Shown one piece after another: positions 36,207 to 46,280 of a stretch of 64,000 nt of DNA. Made by a program: the position numbers and the translations under genes. Source of the DNA: Thalassovita sp. (GTDB lineage: Bacteria > Pseudomonadota > Alphaproteobacteria > Rhodobacterales > Rhodobacteraceae); the NCBI GenBank assembly GCA_029212905.1, contig JARGPB010000002.1, positions 62,001 through 126,000 on the forward strand, written 5' to 3'. Each line of letters begins with the position of its first letter. The first letter of the stretch is position 1. The notes under the pieces were generated by a model. It saw only the letters and a list, made by a program, of their open reading frames with translations. It was not told the origin of the DNA and searched no databases.

Positions 36207-36836
36207 ATGCCGGGACGGATCATCGAAACAGACGCCTGCGTGGCCGAGGGCGCGGCCTGGCTGTGTCAGACAGATCCGGTGATGGCACGGGCCTATGCGG
36301 CCACGGGGCCGCTGCCGCTGCGGCTGAAACCTGACGGGTTCGCGGAATTGCTGAGCGCGATCGTCAGCCAACAGGTCAGCGTGGCCTCGGCGAATGCGAT
36401 CTGGGGACGGTTGGGCGCGGCCGGGATGACCACGGCCGAGGCGCTGATCAACACGGACGAGGACAGCCTGCGCGGACTGGGCCTGAGCCGTCAGAAAGCA
36501 CGCTATGCCAGGGCGCTGGCGGAGGCAGGGATCGACTTTGACGCGCTGCGGCAGGCCCCGACGGATCAGGTGATCGGCACCCTGACAGCCGTAACGGGGG
36601 TGGGCGTCTGGACGGCGGAAATCTATGCGATGTTCAGCCTGGGCCGGGCCGATGTCTTTGCGCCGGGCGATCTGGCCTTGCAGGAGGCCGCTCGTATCCT
36701 CTACGACCTACCTGAGCGGCCCAAAGAGCGGGCGCTGCGCCAGATGGCGGGGCAATGGTCCCCTTGGCGCAGTGTCGCCGCGCGAATGCTTTGGGCCTAT
36801 TATCGTATTGAAAAACAAAGGGATGGGATCAGATGA
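36207..36836 (+). CDS. DNA-3-methyladenine glycosylase II (AlkA-type)
   Basis: A 209-residue helix-hairpin-helix glycosylase that removes alkylated bases. The HhH motif LTAVTGVGVWTAEIYAMFSLG is followed by the catalytic aspartate in DVFAPGDLALQEAA; SAIVSQQVSVASANAIW is the usual N-terminal helix. No iron-sulfur cysteines, as expected for AlkA. ATG 36207 follows ACAGGAGAC. The next gene starts within its stop (ATGA). Confidence 0.92.
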   Translation: MPGRIIETDACVAEGAAWLCQTDPVMARAYAATGPLPLRLKPDGFAELLSAIVSQQVSVASANAIWGRLGAAGMTTAEALINTDEDSLRGLGLSRQKARYARALAEAGIDFDALRQAPTDQVIGTLTAVTGVGVWTAEIYAMFSLGRADVFAPGDLALQEAARILYDLPERPKERALRQMAGQWSPWRSVAARMLWAYYRIEKQRDGIR

Positions 36837-37498
36837 CGCGAGTGTTGCAATCAGGGCGGGTTGAACCGAAATCAGGAGAGCTGCGCTCGGTCGTTGTGTT
36901 CTTGCACGGGTATGGTGCCAATGGCGCGGATTTGTTGGGGATCGCGGATGTGCTGTCCGAGCATTTGCCCGATACGCTGTTTGTCGCGCCCGATGCGCCT
37001 GAAAACTGTGCGGGCTCGCCCATGGGGTACCAATGGTTTCCGATCCCCTGGATCGACGGGTCCTCGCAGGAAGAGGCCGATTATGGGATGCGGATGGCTG
37101 TGGAGGACCTGAATGCCTATTTGGATGGCATTCTGGTGGATAACGACCTGCTGCCGGAACAGATGGTGCTGTTCGGATTCTCTCAGGGGACGATGATGTC
37201 GCTGCATGTGGCCCCGCGCCGCGAGGATGAAATCGCGGGTATCGTCGCGTTCTCGGGCAGGCTGCTGGAGCCGGACCTGTTGAAGGATGAGGCGGTCAGC
37301 CGCCCTCCGGTGTTGCTGGTGCATGGCGATCAGGACGATGTGGTGCCGCCGCAATCCCTGCCAGAGGCCGCAGAGGCGCTGCAAGCCGCCAATTTCAAAG
37401 AGGTTTATGCCCATATCATGAAGGGCACGGCCCACGGGATCGCGCCGGATGGGCTGTCTGTGGCGCTGGCCTTTATGCGGGACAAGCTGGGGCTGTAG
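36833..37498 (+). CDS. Carboxylesterase/phospholipase (dienelactone-hydrolase fold)
   Basis: A 221-residue cytosolic serine hydrolase of the acyl-protein thioesterase / carboxylesterase family. Triad: serine in VLFGFSQGTMMS, aspartate in LVHGDQDDVVPP, histidine in GTAHGIAPDG. The HGYGANGADLLGI oxyanion loop is typical. Translationally coupled to the glycosylase gene, a common pair in Rhodobacteraceae, but no functional link is known. Confidence 0.92.
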   Translation: MTRVLQSGRVEPKSGELRSVVVFLHGYGANGADLLGIADVLSEHLPDTLFVAPDAPENCAGSPMGYQWFPIPWIDGSSQEEADYGMRMAVEDLNAYLDGILVDNDLLPEQMVLFGFSQGTMMSLHVAPRREDEIAGIVAFSGRLLEPDLLKDEAVSRPPVLLVHGDQDDVVPPQSLPEAAEALQAANFKEVYAHIMKGTAHGIAPDGLSVALAFMRDKLGL

Positions 37499-37532
37499 CC
37501 TGGCGTTTGATTGACCGAACAGTGAAAATTTC

Positions 37533-37586
37533 AAATCCTCTGCCTGGGAACGGGCGGGGGATTTGAGTATTTTTGGCAAGATGAAA
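37533..37586 (+). repeat. Hairpin plus GAGTATTT...GCAAGATGAAA element, copy 2
   Basis: AAATCCTCTGCCT (37533-37545) pairs over 13 positions with GGGCGGGGGATTT (37552-37564), with four G-T pairs and loop GGGAAC, and is directly followed by GAGTATTT-TTG-GCAAGATGAAA (37565-37586). The T-rich stretch after the stem makes it terminator-like. The 22-base tail matches copy 1 at 24474-24495. The rest of the 288-base gap before the HNH gene shows nothing else clear. Confidence 0.65.
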
Positions 37587-37786
37587 TGCAAGGCCCGGTG
37601 CCTGTGTTTTAGGCGGTGCGGTGTCACGGGGTTGTCATCTTGTCGGGGCAGGGTGCGGCCTGAACGCGGGGAAGATCATGGGGGTTGCCCCAGGCCTGAC
37701 ACGATATATAGTTATAGATAGCTGGGGCGGGATGTCCCGCCTTGGTGCCAGACGATGGGCAGACAGGGCAGGGAGCCAATACGCCA

Positions 37787-38371
37787 ATGGATGGAGATTT
37801 CAGGACTGAATTCGTAAGAGAGCCGGGCGCTCTGAGGCAGCATCCGGCGTTGGTGTTGAATGCGGATTACCGGCCCTTATCCTATTACCCGCTGTCCCTG
37901 TGGCCCTGGCAGGAGGCCGTTAAGGCGGTCTGGCTGGACCGGGTCGATGTGGTGGCGGAATACGACCAGACAGCGCGAAGCCCCAGTACGCGGATCAGGA
38001 TTCCTTCGGTTGTTGTACTGAAGGACTATGTAAAACCTCAAAGGCGCGTGGCATTCACGCGCTTTAATTTATTTCTGAGGGATGAATTTTGCTGTCAGTA
38101 TTGCGGTGGCAGGGGGGATCTGACCTTTGATCACGTTGTCCCGCGCGCGGCGGGCGGGATCACCAGTTGGGAGAACGTCGTGGCGGCTTGTTCGCCCTGC
38201 AACCTGAGGAAAGGGTCGAAAAGTCTGCGGCGGGCCGGGATGAGCCTGCGTAAGATACCCCGTCCGCCCGGGGCCGAAGAGATGCGCAACATCGGGCGGA
38301 AATTCCCGCCTAATCATCTGCACGAAAGCTGGATGGATTTTCTGTACTGGGACGTCGAGTTGGACGCGTGA
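37787..38371 (+). CDS. HNH endonuclease
   Basis: A 194-residue protein with an HNH nuclease domain held by two zinc-binding CxxC pairs: FCCQYCGGRGDLTFDHVVPRAAGG and VVAACSPCNLRKGSKS. The N-terminal segment (LVLNADYRPLSYYPLSLWPWQEAVKAVW) is characteristic of a chromosomal HNH family found in most alphaproteobacteria, not of restriction or phage systems. Function unknown. ATG 37787 has GGGAG upstream; the longer frame from 37742 is not conserved-like. Confidence 0.9.
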   Translation: MDGDFRTEFVREPGALRQHPALVLNADYRPLSYYPLSLWPWQEAVKAVWLDRVDVVAEYDQTARSPSTRIRIPSVVVLKDYVKPQRRVAFTRFNLFLRDEFCCQYCGGRGDLTFDHVVPRAAGGITSWENVVAACSPCNLRKGSKSLRRAGMSLRKIPRPPGAEEMRNIGRKFPPNHLHESWMDFLYWDVELDA

Positions 38372-38413
38372 CCGGGTAGGTGCCGCCAAAATCTGATGGC
38401 AATCCAAGATACC

Positions 38414-38442
38414 AAAAGGGCGCCGCGACAGACGCGGCACCC
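38414..38442 (-). terminator. Terminator of the M23/bactofilin operon
   Basis: GGGCGCCGCG (38418-38427) pairs with CGCGGCACCC (38433-38442), ten pairs with one wobble; on the minus strand a TTTT run (38417-38414) follows. It lies between the convergent HNH and bactofilin genes. Confidence 0.85.
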
Positions 38443-38467
38443 TAAATTACGGTAGGTAAGACGCTGA

Positions 38468-38962
38468 TCAGCCTTCGGCTTTGGGGGTCGGGGCGGCGGG
38501 TTTGGCCGCGCCTTTGGTGGTCAGGGGGTCGTCCTGACGCTGAACCGATCCCTCGAAGTGGGCGCCGGATTCGATGGCGATGGTCTTGTGGATGATGTCG
38601 CCTTCGACACGAGCGGTCGAGGTCAGGCGGACCTTCAGGCCACGGACGCGGCCGACGACACGGCCATTGACCACAACATCGTCAGCGATGACTTCGCCTT
38701 TGATGGTGGCGGTTTCGCCAACGGTCAGCAGATGGGCGCGAATGTCGCCTTCGACGGTGCCTTCGACCTGGATGTCCCCGCTGGTCTTCAGGTTGCCAGT
38801 GATGGTCAGGTCCGAGGACAGGACCGACGCCGGGGGCTTGGGCTTGGGCGCCGAGGCCTTGAAGTCAGCCTTGGGCGCCGAAGCGGGGGCCTCGGGCATC
38901 GCAGGCTTTGCGGTTTCGGGGGCCTTGGGGGCGGGTTCGTTGATTTTGCTCTTAGAAAACAT
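38468..38962 (-). CDS. Bactofilin
   Basis: A 164-residue bactofilin (DUF583), a nucleotide-free cytoskeletal polymer. The beta-helix core (LSSDLTITGNLKTSGDIQVE through VRLTSTARVEGDIIHKTIAI) is flanked by a proline/alanine-rich N-terminus and C-terminus. Its start overlaps the stop of the M23 peptidase gene by 11 bases. Bactofilin with an M23 peptidase is a known morphology module: the filament positions the membrane-bound peptidase to control local peptidoglycan cutting. Confidence 0.94.
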   Translation of the reverse strand: MFSKSKINEPAPKAPETAKPAMPEAPASAPKADFKASAPKPKPPASVLSSDLTITGNLKTSGDIQVEGTVEGDIRAHLLTVGETATIKGEVIADDVVVNGRVVGRVRGLKVRLTSTARVEGDIIHKTIAIESGAHFEGSVQRQDDPLTTKGAAKPAAPTPKAEG

Positions 38963-40349
38963 CTCGTGCAGCCTTGATAAAGATCATCGGATTGACGGCA
39001 GACCCGTCGACTCTCACTTCGTAGTGCAAATGGGGCCCGGTAACACGCCCGGAGGCTCCCATATCACCAATACGTTGCCCACGCGATACCCTTTGGCCCT
39101 CTTTCACGATAATTTTTGACATATGGGCATACCGGGTTTCGATCCCGAACGCGTGTTTGATTTTGACCAGACGGCCATAGCCCGAGGACCAGCCGGCATG
39201 GACCACGACACCATCAGCGGTGGCGTGCAGGGGCGTGCCGACGGGACCCGCGAAATCCACACCTTTGTGCAGACGGCGACCGCCGGTTTTGGGGTCGCGG
39301 CGATAGCCAAACCCGCTGGTAAAGCGATAGGATTTCTTTACCGGGATCGCAAAGGGCGCTTGCTCGGCGGCAATGCGGTACATGTTCAGCTGATCCATCT
39401 GGTTCAGCAACCGATTTGCGCGCTCCATGTTCTCGGAGGGCTCTTCGCCCTTGGTCGAGAAGGACAGGGGCATCAATGGGCCACCCTGTCCAGAATACCC
39501 GCGGCGCACCTGCCGGAGGATCGTGTCGGTGTTCATTCCCGCCGCGCTGAACATCTTGTTCAGGGGCTTTACGGACACGGTCATTGCGTCCTCGAGCTGG
39601 CGGAAAATCTGTTCGTTCTGGTCTTCGATCTGACGCAACTTTTGGGTCAGATCGTCCGCCCGGACCAAAGCGTCCTGGGCGTTGGCGATGACCTCGTCGC
39701 GCTGCGTGGCGGTGTCGCCAAGGGCGGACACCATAAAGTTCAGCGTGTCCTGCACCTCGGGCGAGGCGCTGGCCGAAAGGGTGCTATCCTTCTGACCTTC
39801 GACCTCTTTTTCAAGGGCCACCAGCGTGTTACGGGCCAGGTCGCGCTCTTTCATCGTGCGGCGCAGAGTGGTCTGGATGACCTCGATCCCGGTTTCCAGT
39901 TCGCGGCGCGAGGTTTCGGATTCAAGAAGCTGTTCCTGCATGACCGAAATCTGCGCCAGCGCCTTGTTAAACCGTTCCTGTGCGGCCAGGGCCTCGGCGG
40001 CGCGACCGTCGCGTTCGTCGGACACCAGGTTCAGCCGGGTCTCATAGGTTTTCTGATCGCGTTTTGCCTGTTCGCGGAAATTGCCTGATCCGATGGAATC
40101 CATCAGCAGGATCGCGGTCGCAACGATCGCCCAGGCGACCAGGGTGGCCGAACCGGTCAGACCGATAAGCTGCGTGACCGGACGCAGGCGTATGAACCGC
40201 GTGTCGTTTTCGGATCGCAGGAAGACGCGTCTTTCGGGAAAATACTTCTCCAGCAGCGCGTCTGTCTTGATTGCCAGACGTGTCCTCACCCAACCGTCCC
40301 TATTCTTAGTCCCCAGATCCGACGCGGTTTTGTCGTTGTGGCTCCGCAT
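38952..40349 (-). CDS. M23 family metallopeptidase with transmembrane and coiled-coil region
   Basis: A 465-residue periplasmic endopeptidase anchored by one transmembrane segment (LIGLTGSATLVAWAIVATAIL, about 50-75). A long coiled coil (about 80-260) precedes the LytM/M23 domain with zinc-site residues H361 and D365 (HKGVDFAGPVG) and the HLH at 440-442 (GPHLHYEVRVDG), so it is expected to be active, unlike EnvC-type regulators. Start ATG 40349 skips 13 upstream residues. Operon with bactofilin. Confidence 0.93.
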   Translation of the reverse strand: MRSHNDKTASDLGTKNRDGWVRTRLAIKTDALLEKYFPERRVFLRSENDTRFIRLRPVTQLIGLTGSATLVAWAIVATAILLMDSIGSGNFREQAKRDQKTYETRLNLVSDERDGRAAEALAAQERFNKALAQISVMQEQLLESETSRRELETGIEVIQTTLRRTMKERDLARNTLVALEKEVEGQKDSTLSASASPEVQDTLNFMVSALGDTATQRDEVIANAQDALVRADDLTQKLRQIEDQNEQIFRQLEDAMTVSVKPLNKMFSAAGMNTDTILRQVRRGYSGQGGPLMPLSFSTKGEEPSENMERANRLLNQMDQLNMYRIAAEQAPFAIPVKKSYRFTSGFGYRRDPKTGGRRLHKGVDFAGPVGTPLHATADGVVVHAGWSSGYGRLVKIKHAFGIETRYAHMSKIIVKEGQRVSRGQRIGDMGASGRVTGPHLHYEVRVDGSAVNPMIFIKAARDVF

Positions 40350-40454
40350 CGTCAGAAGGTGATTAACGAGGCGGTAACAGAAGGGCAAGGATTTTAGCCC
40401 CCCAAGTCCGACGGGTGGGACAAAAGCCGCCGTTCCGGCAAAAACCCGCCGATA

Positions 40455-41285
40455 TTAAGAGGTTGGGCGCGGCGGTGTCTGATCCGCAAGCGGCCAGTAG
40501 AAATCCGGGGGCAGGCCCGCCTCGGCGCGCTTTTCCTCGTTAAAGGGGGGCTTCAGCGCGCCATGGAAATACGTGCGCACCAGATCATGGAACACCTCTT
40601 TGGGGTCCAGATTGTTGCGCCCGCACAGAAAGTGGAACCATTTCGAGCCATAGGCCACATGGCCGACTTCTTCGGCGTAGATGACGTTCAGCGCGTCCAC
40701 CACATCTGTTTGCTTGGCGTTCTGGAAAATCTTGATCATGCCGGGTGTCACGTCCAGCCCGCGCGCCTCTAGCACCATGGGGACGACGGCCAGGCGGCCC
40801 ATGATGTCGTCTACCGTGTCCTCGGCCGCGCGCCACATGCCTGCATGGGCAGGCAGCGCGCCATAGTGGCTGTCCATCGCTTCAAGAGCGTCGCATACAA
40901 GATTGAAATGTTTGGATTCTTCGTCTGCTGACTTTACCCAATCGTCATAGAATCCAAGTGGCATCGGCACATGGCCAAACCGTGCGATGATGTCCCAATG
41001 CAAGTCCACCGCGTTCAGTTCGATATGCGCAACGGCGTGCAGGATCGCCGTGCGCCCCTGTACGGAACCGGGACGGCGGCGCGGCACATCGCGCGGGTCC
41101 AGCAGTTCGGGTTTTTCGGGGCGGGCGGGTCGTAGCGGCGGGTTCGCGGTTCCGATGTCCAGCGTTTCACCGGCGGCGCGTGCGGCAAACCACGTGGCGG
41201 CGTGCTGATGCGACAGCGCAGTTTTCGTGCGCCCGTCGGCGGTGGTCAGAACCTCGACCGCCATCTCCGTCAGGGTTTTGGTCAT
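40455..41285 (-). CDS. DUF455 ferritin-like protein
   Basis: A 276-residue DUF455 protein. Ferritin-like diiron ligands are visible as paired E and ExxH motifs: AHIELNAVDLHWD, ADEESKHFNLVCDAL, and YAEEVGHVAYGSKWFHFL. Function not established; family members contain a MiaE-like fold. Its start overlaps the peroxiredoxin stop by four bases, so the two are coupled, which hints at oxidative-stress or iron chemistry. Confidence 0.9.
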   Translation of the reverse strand: MTKTLTEMAVEVLTTADGRTKTALSHQHAATWFAARAAGETLDIGTANPPLRPARPEKPELLDPRDVPRRRPGSVQGRTAILHAVAHIELNAVDLHWDIIARFGHVPMPLGFYDDWVKSADEESKHFNLVCDALEAMDSHYGALPAHAGMWRAAEDTVDDIMGRLAVVPMVLEARGLDVTPGMIKIFQNAKQTDVVDALNVIYAEEVGHVAYGSKWFHFLCGRNNLDPKEVFHDLVRTYFHGALKPPFNEEKRAEAGLPPDFYWPLADQTPPRPTS

Positions 41286-41743
41286 AGGGCGCGGGCCGCT
41301 TCCAGGACTTCGTCAACGTGACCGGGGACTTTGACCTTGCGCCATTCGCGTACGATGTTGCCCTCGCCATCAATCAAGAAGGTTGAGCGCACGATGCCCC
41401 AGAATTTTTTGCCGTACATGGATTTCTCTTTCCATACATCCAGGCGTTCGGACAGGTCGCTGTCCTCGTCCGACAGCAAAGGTACGCTCAAACCCTGCTT
41501 GGTGCGGAATTTTTCATGGCTTGCAAGCGAATCTTTGGATACCCCAAAGACCTTGACGCCAAGCGCCTCGAACTCTGGCAGTGCCTCGGAGAATCCGATC
41601 GCCTCTTTGGTGCAGCCCGAGGTGTTGTCGCGGGGATAGAAGAAGAGAACCACAGGTGCAGGGCGTAGCGCCGACAAGGTGACGGGATCGCCGCCGTCTT
41701 GGGGCAGGGTGAAATCAGGGGCGGGTGTTTTTGGCTTGGTCAC
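41282..41743 (-). CDS. bcp: Thioredoxin-dependent peroxiredoxin (BCP/PrxQ type)
   Basis: A 153-residue peroxiredoxin that reduces H2O2 and organic peroxides. The peroxidatic cysteine is C44 in YPRDNTSGCTKEAIGF; a serine (FSEAL) replaces the usual second cysteine five residues later, so it probably acts as a 1-Cys enzyme or uses another resolving cysteine. I chose the GTG start at 41743 because GAGGAA lies six bases upstream and the protein then begins at the family's usual point (KTPAPDFTLPQ); the ATG at 41887 would add an unlike extension. Confidence 0.92.
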   Translation of the reverse strand: MTKPKTPAPDFTLPQDGGDPVTLSALRPAPVVLFFYPRDNTSGCTKEAIGFSEALPEFEALGVKVFGVSKDSLASHEKFRTKQGLSVPLLSDEDSDLSERLDVWKEKSMYGKKFWGIVRSTFLIDGEGNIVREWRKVKVPGHVDEVLEAARAL

Positions 41744-41845
41744 GGTGATTTCCTCGGATGCGTCATGGGTTTGGGTGTAGTAATAGTGCGTCCAGCACAA
41801 GAATAAAGGCGTTCGGTTCAGATGGGCCGATAGAACTGAGCAGAG

Positions 41846-44800
41846 ATGAAAGAACCAGCCGTTTCTGAGCACCAGCCGCACCATCATCGGTGGCGTTGGC
41901 TGTGGTGGTCATTGATTGTGCTTGGCCTGGCTGTCGCGGGGCTGGGCGGGTTGGTCTATTCTCAGGCTGGGCGTCCGATGAAGGCGCCGCCGTGGCTACA
42001 CGAGCGGATCGAGGCGCGGCTGGGGGATGCCTTGCCCGGAGCTGATATTCGGTTCGGTGATATTTCGCTATTGGTGCCTCGGGGGGGGCGCCCCCGGATA
42101 TTGTTGCGCGACGCTGAAATCTCGTCCGAAGACGGGCGGCCGGTTCTGTCCCTGGCGGATCTGGAGGCGCGCGTGGCCTTCAAGCCCTTGTTGCGGGGCA
42201 AGATGCTGCTGAGCAAACTCAGGCTCAGCGGTGCTACGGTGAATGTGCGCCGCCGTAAAGACGGGTCCTTTGATTTGTCCTTTGGAACGTTGCCGAAAAC
42301 CCGCGAGGCGGCGAGTATCGCCGAATTGATCGGCGAGCTGGACAGCCTGTTGCAGACCCCCGAGCTGGCCGTGCTGAGCGAGGTCGAGGTCGATGCGCTG
42401 ACCTTGCAATACGAAGACGCCCGCGCGGATCGGGCCTGGACGGTGGATGGCGCGCGGTTTGATCTGACTCGCCAGGACGATGATTTGCGGATCCGGGGCG
42501 ATCTGGCGCTACTGAGCGGCTATGACTATGCCACGACGCTGGAGCTGAACTACGAAAGCCGGATCGGCGAGACCGAAGCCCAGTTCGGCATGAGCTTTGA
42601 TGACATGGCCGCGCGCGATATCGCAGCGCAGGTAGGGGCCTTGGCCTGGCTCGAGGCGTTGCGCGCCCCAATTGGCGGGGCGTTGCGTACCAGTGTGGGG
42701 GCTGACGGGCGGTTGGGGGCCTTGTCGGGCACGTTGCAGATCGGGCAGGGCGTGTTGCAGCCCAATGACGAAACCCGCCCGATCCCGTTTACCTCGGCGC
42801 GTTCCTATTTCACCTATGATCCACGCAGCGAGACGCTCAGCTTTGACGAGCTGTCAGTCGAAAGCCAATGGGTAACGGGCCGCGCCGAGGGCAAAGCCAT
42901 CCTAAAGGGCATGGATGCGGGCCGTCCGACGGAATTGCAGGGGCAATTCAGCATGACCGGCCTTAGGGCCAATCCGAACGGGATCTACCCCGAGCCTGTG
43001 GCGGTGGATGCGGCGCAGATGACCTTTCGCCTGGGGTTGGCGCCGTTCGACTTTACCCTGGGCGAAGGCAGTCTGACCAAAGACGGCCATGTGCTGGTGC
43101 TGAACGGGCGCCTGTTGGCCGAGCAGGCCGGGTGGAACCTTGCGGTGAACGGTCAGGTCGAGGACATCGCCCACGACACTGTGCTGTCTTTCTGGCCGGA
43201 ACAGGCGGTGCCAAAGACCCGCAAATGGGTGGCGCAGAATGTCCATGCTGTGATGCTAAGCAACGCTCAACTGGCCTATCGGTTGCGCCCCGGCGTGGCC
43301 CCGCAGCTGTATGTCGGATCTGAATTCCACGACGGTGAAATCCGGTTTCTGAAGAATATGCCGGTGATCAAGGATGCGGCTGGCCGGGCCGAGCTGATGG
43401 GCTCTCGGTTTGTGGTTACGGCGGCGCAGGGCACTGTTCTGGCCCCGCAGGGTGGCCCGGTGGACGCGACCGGTACCAGCCTGATCATCGAGGATGTCCG
43501 TATTAAGGGCGGCCCCCCGGCGGTGGTGAAACTGGCGGCCAAGGGGACGATCACGGCGGCCTTGTCTTTGCTGGATGTCGCCCCGCTGAATGTGATGAGC
43601 AAGGCCAACCGCCCTGTGACTTTGGCCGATGGGCGTGCCTCGGTGCGTGGTGATATTGCCCTGCGGCTAAAGAAGAAACTGCCGCCTGCCGAGGTTGAGT
43701 ATGACCTGCGCGCGGATCTGACGGATGTGCGCAGCAACAAGCTGATCCCGGGCAAGGTTCTTGCGGCCTCGGCGTTGGATGTGCATGCCACGCCGAAACA
43801 GTTGGTGATCAGCGGGCAGGGCCGGGTGGGGCAGGTGCCTTTTGATGGGGCCTGGGTCTCGCCGATCCGCAACAACCCGGCCAAGGTCAGCCGGGCCGAA
43901 GGTGTGGCGACTGTGTCCCAGGCGTTCTTGGATGAATTCAACATCTCCCTGCCGCGTGGCAGTCTGAGCGGGTCAGGCAAGGCCCGGTTTGCGATTGACC
44001 TGCAAAAGGACAAAGAGCCGGTTTTCGCGGTCTCGAGCACACTAAAGGGCATCGGGCTGAGCATCCCACAGCTGGCGTGGTCGCTGCCCAAGGCCAAGGC
44101 TGGCACCTTAGAGGTCCGCGGGCGTCTTGGGAAAATCCCGGCTGTGGACCGGATCTTGTTAGAGGCACCGGGGCTGAGCGCGACCGGGGCGATCAGCCTT
44201 ACGGCGGCGGGGCTGAACCGCGCACAGTTTTCGCGTGTGAAAGCTGGGGGCTGGCTGGATGCGCCCATCTCGATTATCGGGCGCGGCAAAGGCGTGACGC
44301 CGATGGTCGAAATCGAAGGCGGGCAACTGGATGTACGGCGGATGCCTTCGGGCGGGTCAGGCAGCAATCAGGGCGGGGCAAATGTGCCGCTGAAAATGCG
44401 ACTGGACCGGCTGCGTGTGACCGAGGCGATCTCGTTAACGGGTTTCCGTGGGGATTTCAGCACGCGCAACGGCTTGGGGGGGGCTTTCTCGGGGTTGGTG
44501 AATGGGCGCGCGCGGATTTCGGGGCAAATGACTCCGGTCGGCAAGCGCGGCAGCTTTGACATTGCGGCAAAGGATGCGGGCGCGGTGCTGTCGGCGGCGG
44601 GGTTGCTGTCGCAGGCGAGCAAGGGGGAAATGACCCTTCGGCTGACGCCGGTCGGCACGAAAAGCTATGACGGGCGGCTAAAGATCAAGAGCATCTGGCT
44701 GAAGGACGCGCCCGCGATGGCCAACCTGTTGAATGCTGCCAGTGTCATTGGCCTGCTTGAACAAATGAGCGGCGGAGGCATTTTGTTCAGCGAGGTAGAC

Positions 44801-45118
44801 GCGAAATTCCGGATGACGCCAGAGCAAGTGATCGTCACCAAAAGCAGCGCGGTCGGCGCCTCGATCGGGGTGTCGATGGACGGGACCTATGATGTGGCCA
44901 GCAAACAGCTGGATATGCAGGGTGTGTTTTCGCCGCTTTATATGGTGAATGCCATTGGATCGGTCCTGACCCGCAAGGGCGAGGGGCTGCTGGGTTTCAA
45001 TTTTAAAATGCGTGGCCCCAGTGATGACCCCAAGGTTTCGGTCAATCCGCTGTCGATTTTTACGCCGGGCATGTTTAGAGAGATATTCCGCCGTCCCGCT
45101 CCGAAGGTTAGCCAATGA
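41846..45118 (+). CDS. AsmA/YhdP-like envelope protein (DUF3971)
   Basis: A 1090-residue protein with one N-terminal transmembrane segment (about 18-40, [19 protein letters not shown]) and a very long beta-rich periplasmic part, the layout of AsmA-family bridge-like proteins that move phospholipids between inner and outer membranes. DUF3971 occupies the middle; the C-terminus ends [15 protein letters not shown]. The N-terminal [11 protein letters not shown] is typical. It starts divergently from the peroxiredoxin gene and overlaps queA by four bases. Confidence 0.87.
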   Translation: MKEPAVSEHQPHHHRWRWLWWSLIVLGLAVAGLGGLVYSQAGRPMKAPPWLHERIEARLGDALPGADIRFGDISLLVPRGGRPRILLRDAEISSEDGRPVLSLADLEARVAFKPLLRGKMLLSKLRLSGATVNVRRRKDGSFDLSFGTLPKTREAASIAELIGELDSLLQTPELAVLSEVEVDALTLQYEDARADRAWTVDGARFDLTRQDDDLRIRGDLALLSGYDYATTLELNYESRIGETEAQFGMSFDDMAARDIAAQVGALAWLEALRAPIGGALRTSVGADGRLGALSGTLQIGQGVLQPNDETRPIPFTSARSYFTYDPRSETLSFDELSVESQWVTGRAEGKAILKGMDAGRPTELQGQFSMTGLRANPNGIYPEPVAVDAAQMTFRLGLAPFDFTLGEGSLTKDGHVLVLNGRLLAEQAGWNLAVNGQVEDIAHDTVLSFWPEQAVPKTRKWVAQNVHAVMLSNAQLAYRLRPGVAPQLYVGSEFHDGEIRFLKNMPVIKDAAGRAELMGSRFVVTAAQGTVLAPQGGPVDATGTSLIIEDVRIKGGPPAVVKLAAKGTITAALSLLDVAPLNVMSKANRPVTLADGRASVRGDIALRLKKKLPPAEVEYDLRADLTDVRSNKLIPGKVLAASALDVHATPKQLVISGQGRVGQVPFDGAWVSPIRNNPAKVSRAEGVATVSQAFLDEFNISLPRGSLSGSGKARFAIDLQKDKEPVFAVSSTLKGIGLSIPQLAWSLPKAKAGTLEVRGRLGKIPAVDRILLEAPGLSATGAISLTAAGLNRAQFSRVKAGGWLDAPISIIGRGKGVTPMVEIEGGQLDVRRMPSGGSGSNQGGANVPLKMRLDRLRVTEAISLTGFRGDFSTRNGLGGAFSGLVNGRARISGQMTPVGKRGSFDIAAKDAGAVLSAAGLLSQASKGEMTLRLTPVGTKSYDGRLKIKSIWLKDAPAMANLLNAASVIGLLEQMSGGGILFSEVDAKFRMTPEQVIVTKSSAVGASIGVSMDGTYDVASKQLDMQGVFSPLYMVNAIGSVLTRKGEGLLGFNFKMRGPSDDPKVSVNPLSIFTPGMFREIFRRPAPKVSQ

Positions 45119-46167
45119 AACTGTCCGATTTTGATTTCGACCTGCCAGATACGCTGATTGCGACCCGGCCGGCCAAGCCACGCAGCTCGGCTCGTTTGCT
45201 GGTGGCCGAGGGCGATCAGATCACTGACGCACGGGTGACAGATATCGTGAACTGGCTGCGGCCCGGCGACCGTTTGGTGCTGAACGATACCAAGGTGATC
45301 CCGGCGCGTCTGTCTGGCACGCGGGCGCGAATGGGGGCCGAAGGGCTGACCCATGCGCGGATCGAGGTGACGCTGTTAGAGCCGCGCCCCGGCGGGCTGT
45401 GGGCCGCACTGGTCAAACCGTTGAAAAAGATCCGGGACGGCGAAGAGGTGGTGTTTTCACCAGAGCTGTCGGCGCAGGTGCGCGGGCGTGCGGATGGGCA
45501 GGCGTTGCTGGAGTTCAACCTGACAGGCGATGATTTCGACGCGGCGCTGGCGCAGGCGGGGGCGATGCCCTTGCCGCCCTATATCGCGGCCAAGCGCGCA
45601 GCGGATGCGCAGGATAAACAGGATTATCAAACGGTCTGGGCGCGGGCCTTGGGGGCTGTGGCGGCCCCGACGGCCAGTCTGCATTTCGACGAGCCTTTGC
45701 TTCAGTCGTTGCGGGACATGGGGGTTCAGATCAGTTTTGTCACACTGCATGTCGGGGCGGGGACATTCCTGCCGGTCAAGGTCGAGGACGTGACAACCCA
45801 CAAGATGCACGCCGAATGGGGCGAGGTCAGCGAAGCCGCCGCCGCTGAAATCGCCGCGACCAAGGCCGCAGGCGGGCGGGTAATCCCGGTGGGCACCACG
45901 GCGCTGCGGCTGATCGAAAGCGCGGGGCGCAGCGGCACGCTGACACCTTGGCAGGGCGAGACGGATATTTTCATCTACCCCGGTTTTGAATTCCACGTCG
46001 CCGACGCGCTTATGACCAATTTTCACCTGCCCAAATCAACACTGATGATGCTGGTGTCTGCCTTGATGGGGCCTGAAACGATCCGCAGGATTTATGACCA
46101 TGCGGTGGCGGACGGGTACAGGTTCTTTTCCTATGGGGACGCGTCCTTGTTGATCCCAAAGCGGTGA
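45115..46167 (+). CDS. queA: S-adenosylmethionine:tRNA ribosyltransferase-isomerase
   Basis: A 350-residue QueA, which adds the cyclopentenediol ring from SAM to 7-aminomethyl-7-deazaguanine in tRNA (queuosine pathway). Signature stretches: [65 protein letters not shown] and [19 protein letters not shown]. Starts in an ATGA overlap with the AsmA-like gene. Confidence 0.97.
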   Translation: MKLSDFDFDLPDTLIATRPAKPRSSARLLVAEGDQITDARVTDIVNWLRPGDRLVLNDTKVIPARLSGTRARMGAEGLTHARIEVTLLEPRPGGLWAALVKPLKKIRDGEEVVFSPELSAQVRGRADGQALLEFNLTGDDFDAALAQAGAMPLPPYIAAKRAADAQDKQDYQTVWARALGAVAAPTASLHFDEPLLQSLRDMGVQISFVTLHVGAGTFLPVKVEDVTTHKMHAEWGEVSEAAAAEIAATKAAGGRVIPVGTTALRLIESAGRSGTLTPWQGETDIFIYPGFEFHVADALMTNFHLPKSTLMMLVSALMGPETIRRIYDHAVADGYRFFSYGDASLLIPKR

Positions 46168-46280
46168 TCGTGTCTGCTGTCGTGAATGCATGCCTGGATG
46201 CCGTTTTCGGCGCTGTGCAGGTCTAGCCGTTCCGACAAAAGAGCCGTCTGGTGACTCGGCTTGCTGATAAGGACTGTCGC

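Noticed and set aside
37531..37545. TTCAAATCC, resembling a tRNA T-loop
   Set aside because: No acceptor stem, D arm or anticodon arm can be formed around it; it is one arm of the 37533-37564 hairpin.
37787..38371. HNH endonuclease as part of a defence or homing element
   Set aside because: The N-terminal domain is that of a widespread chromosomal HNH family; there are no restriction, toxin or intron partners nearby.
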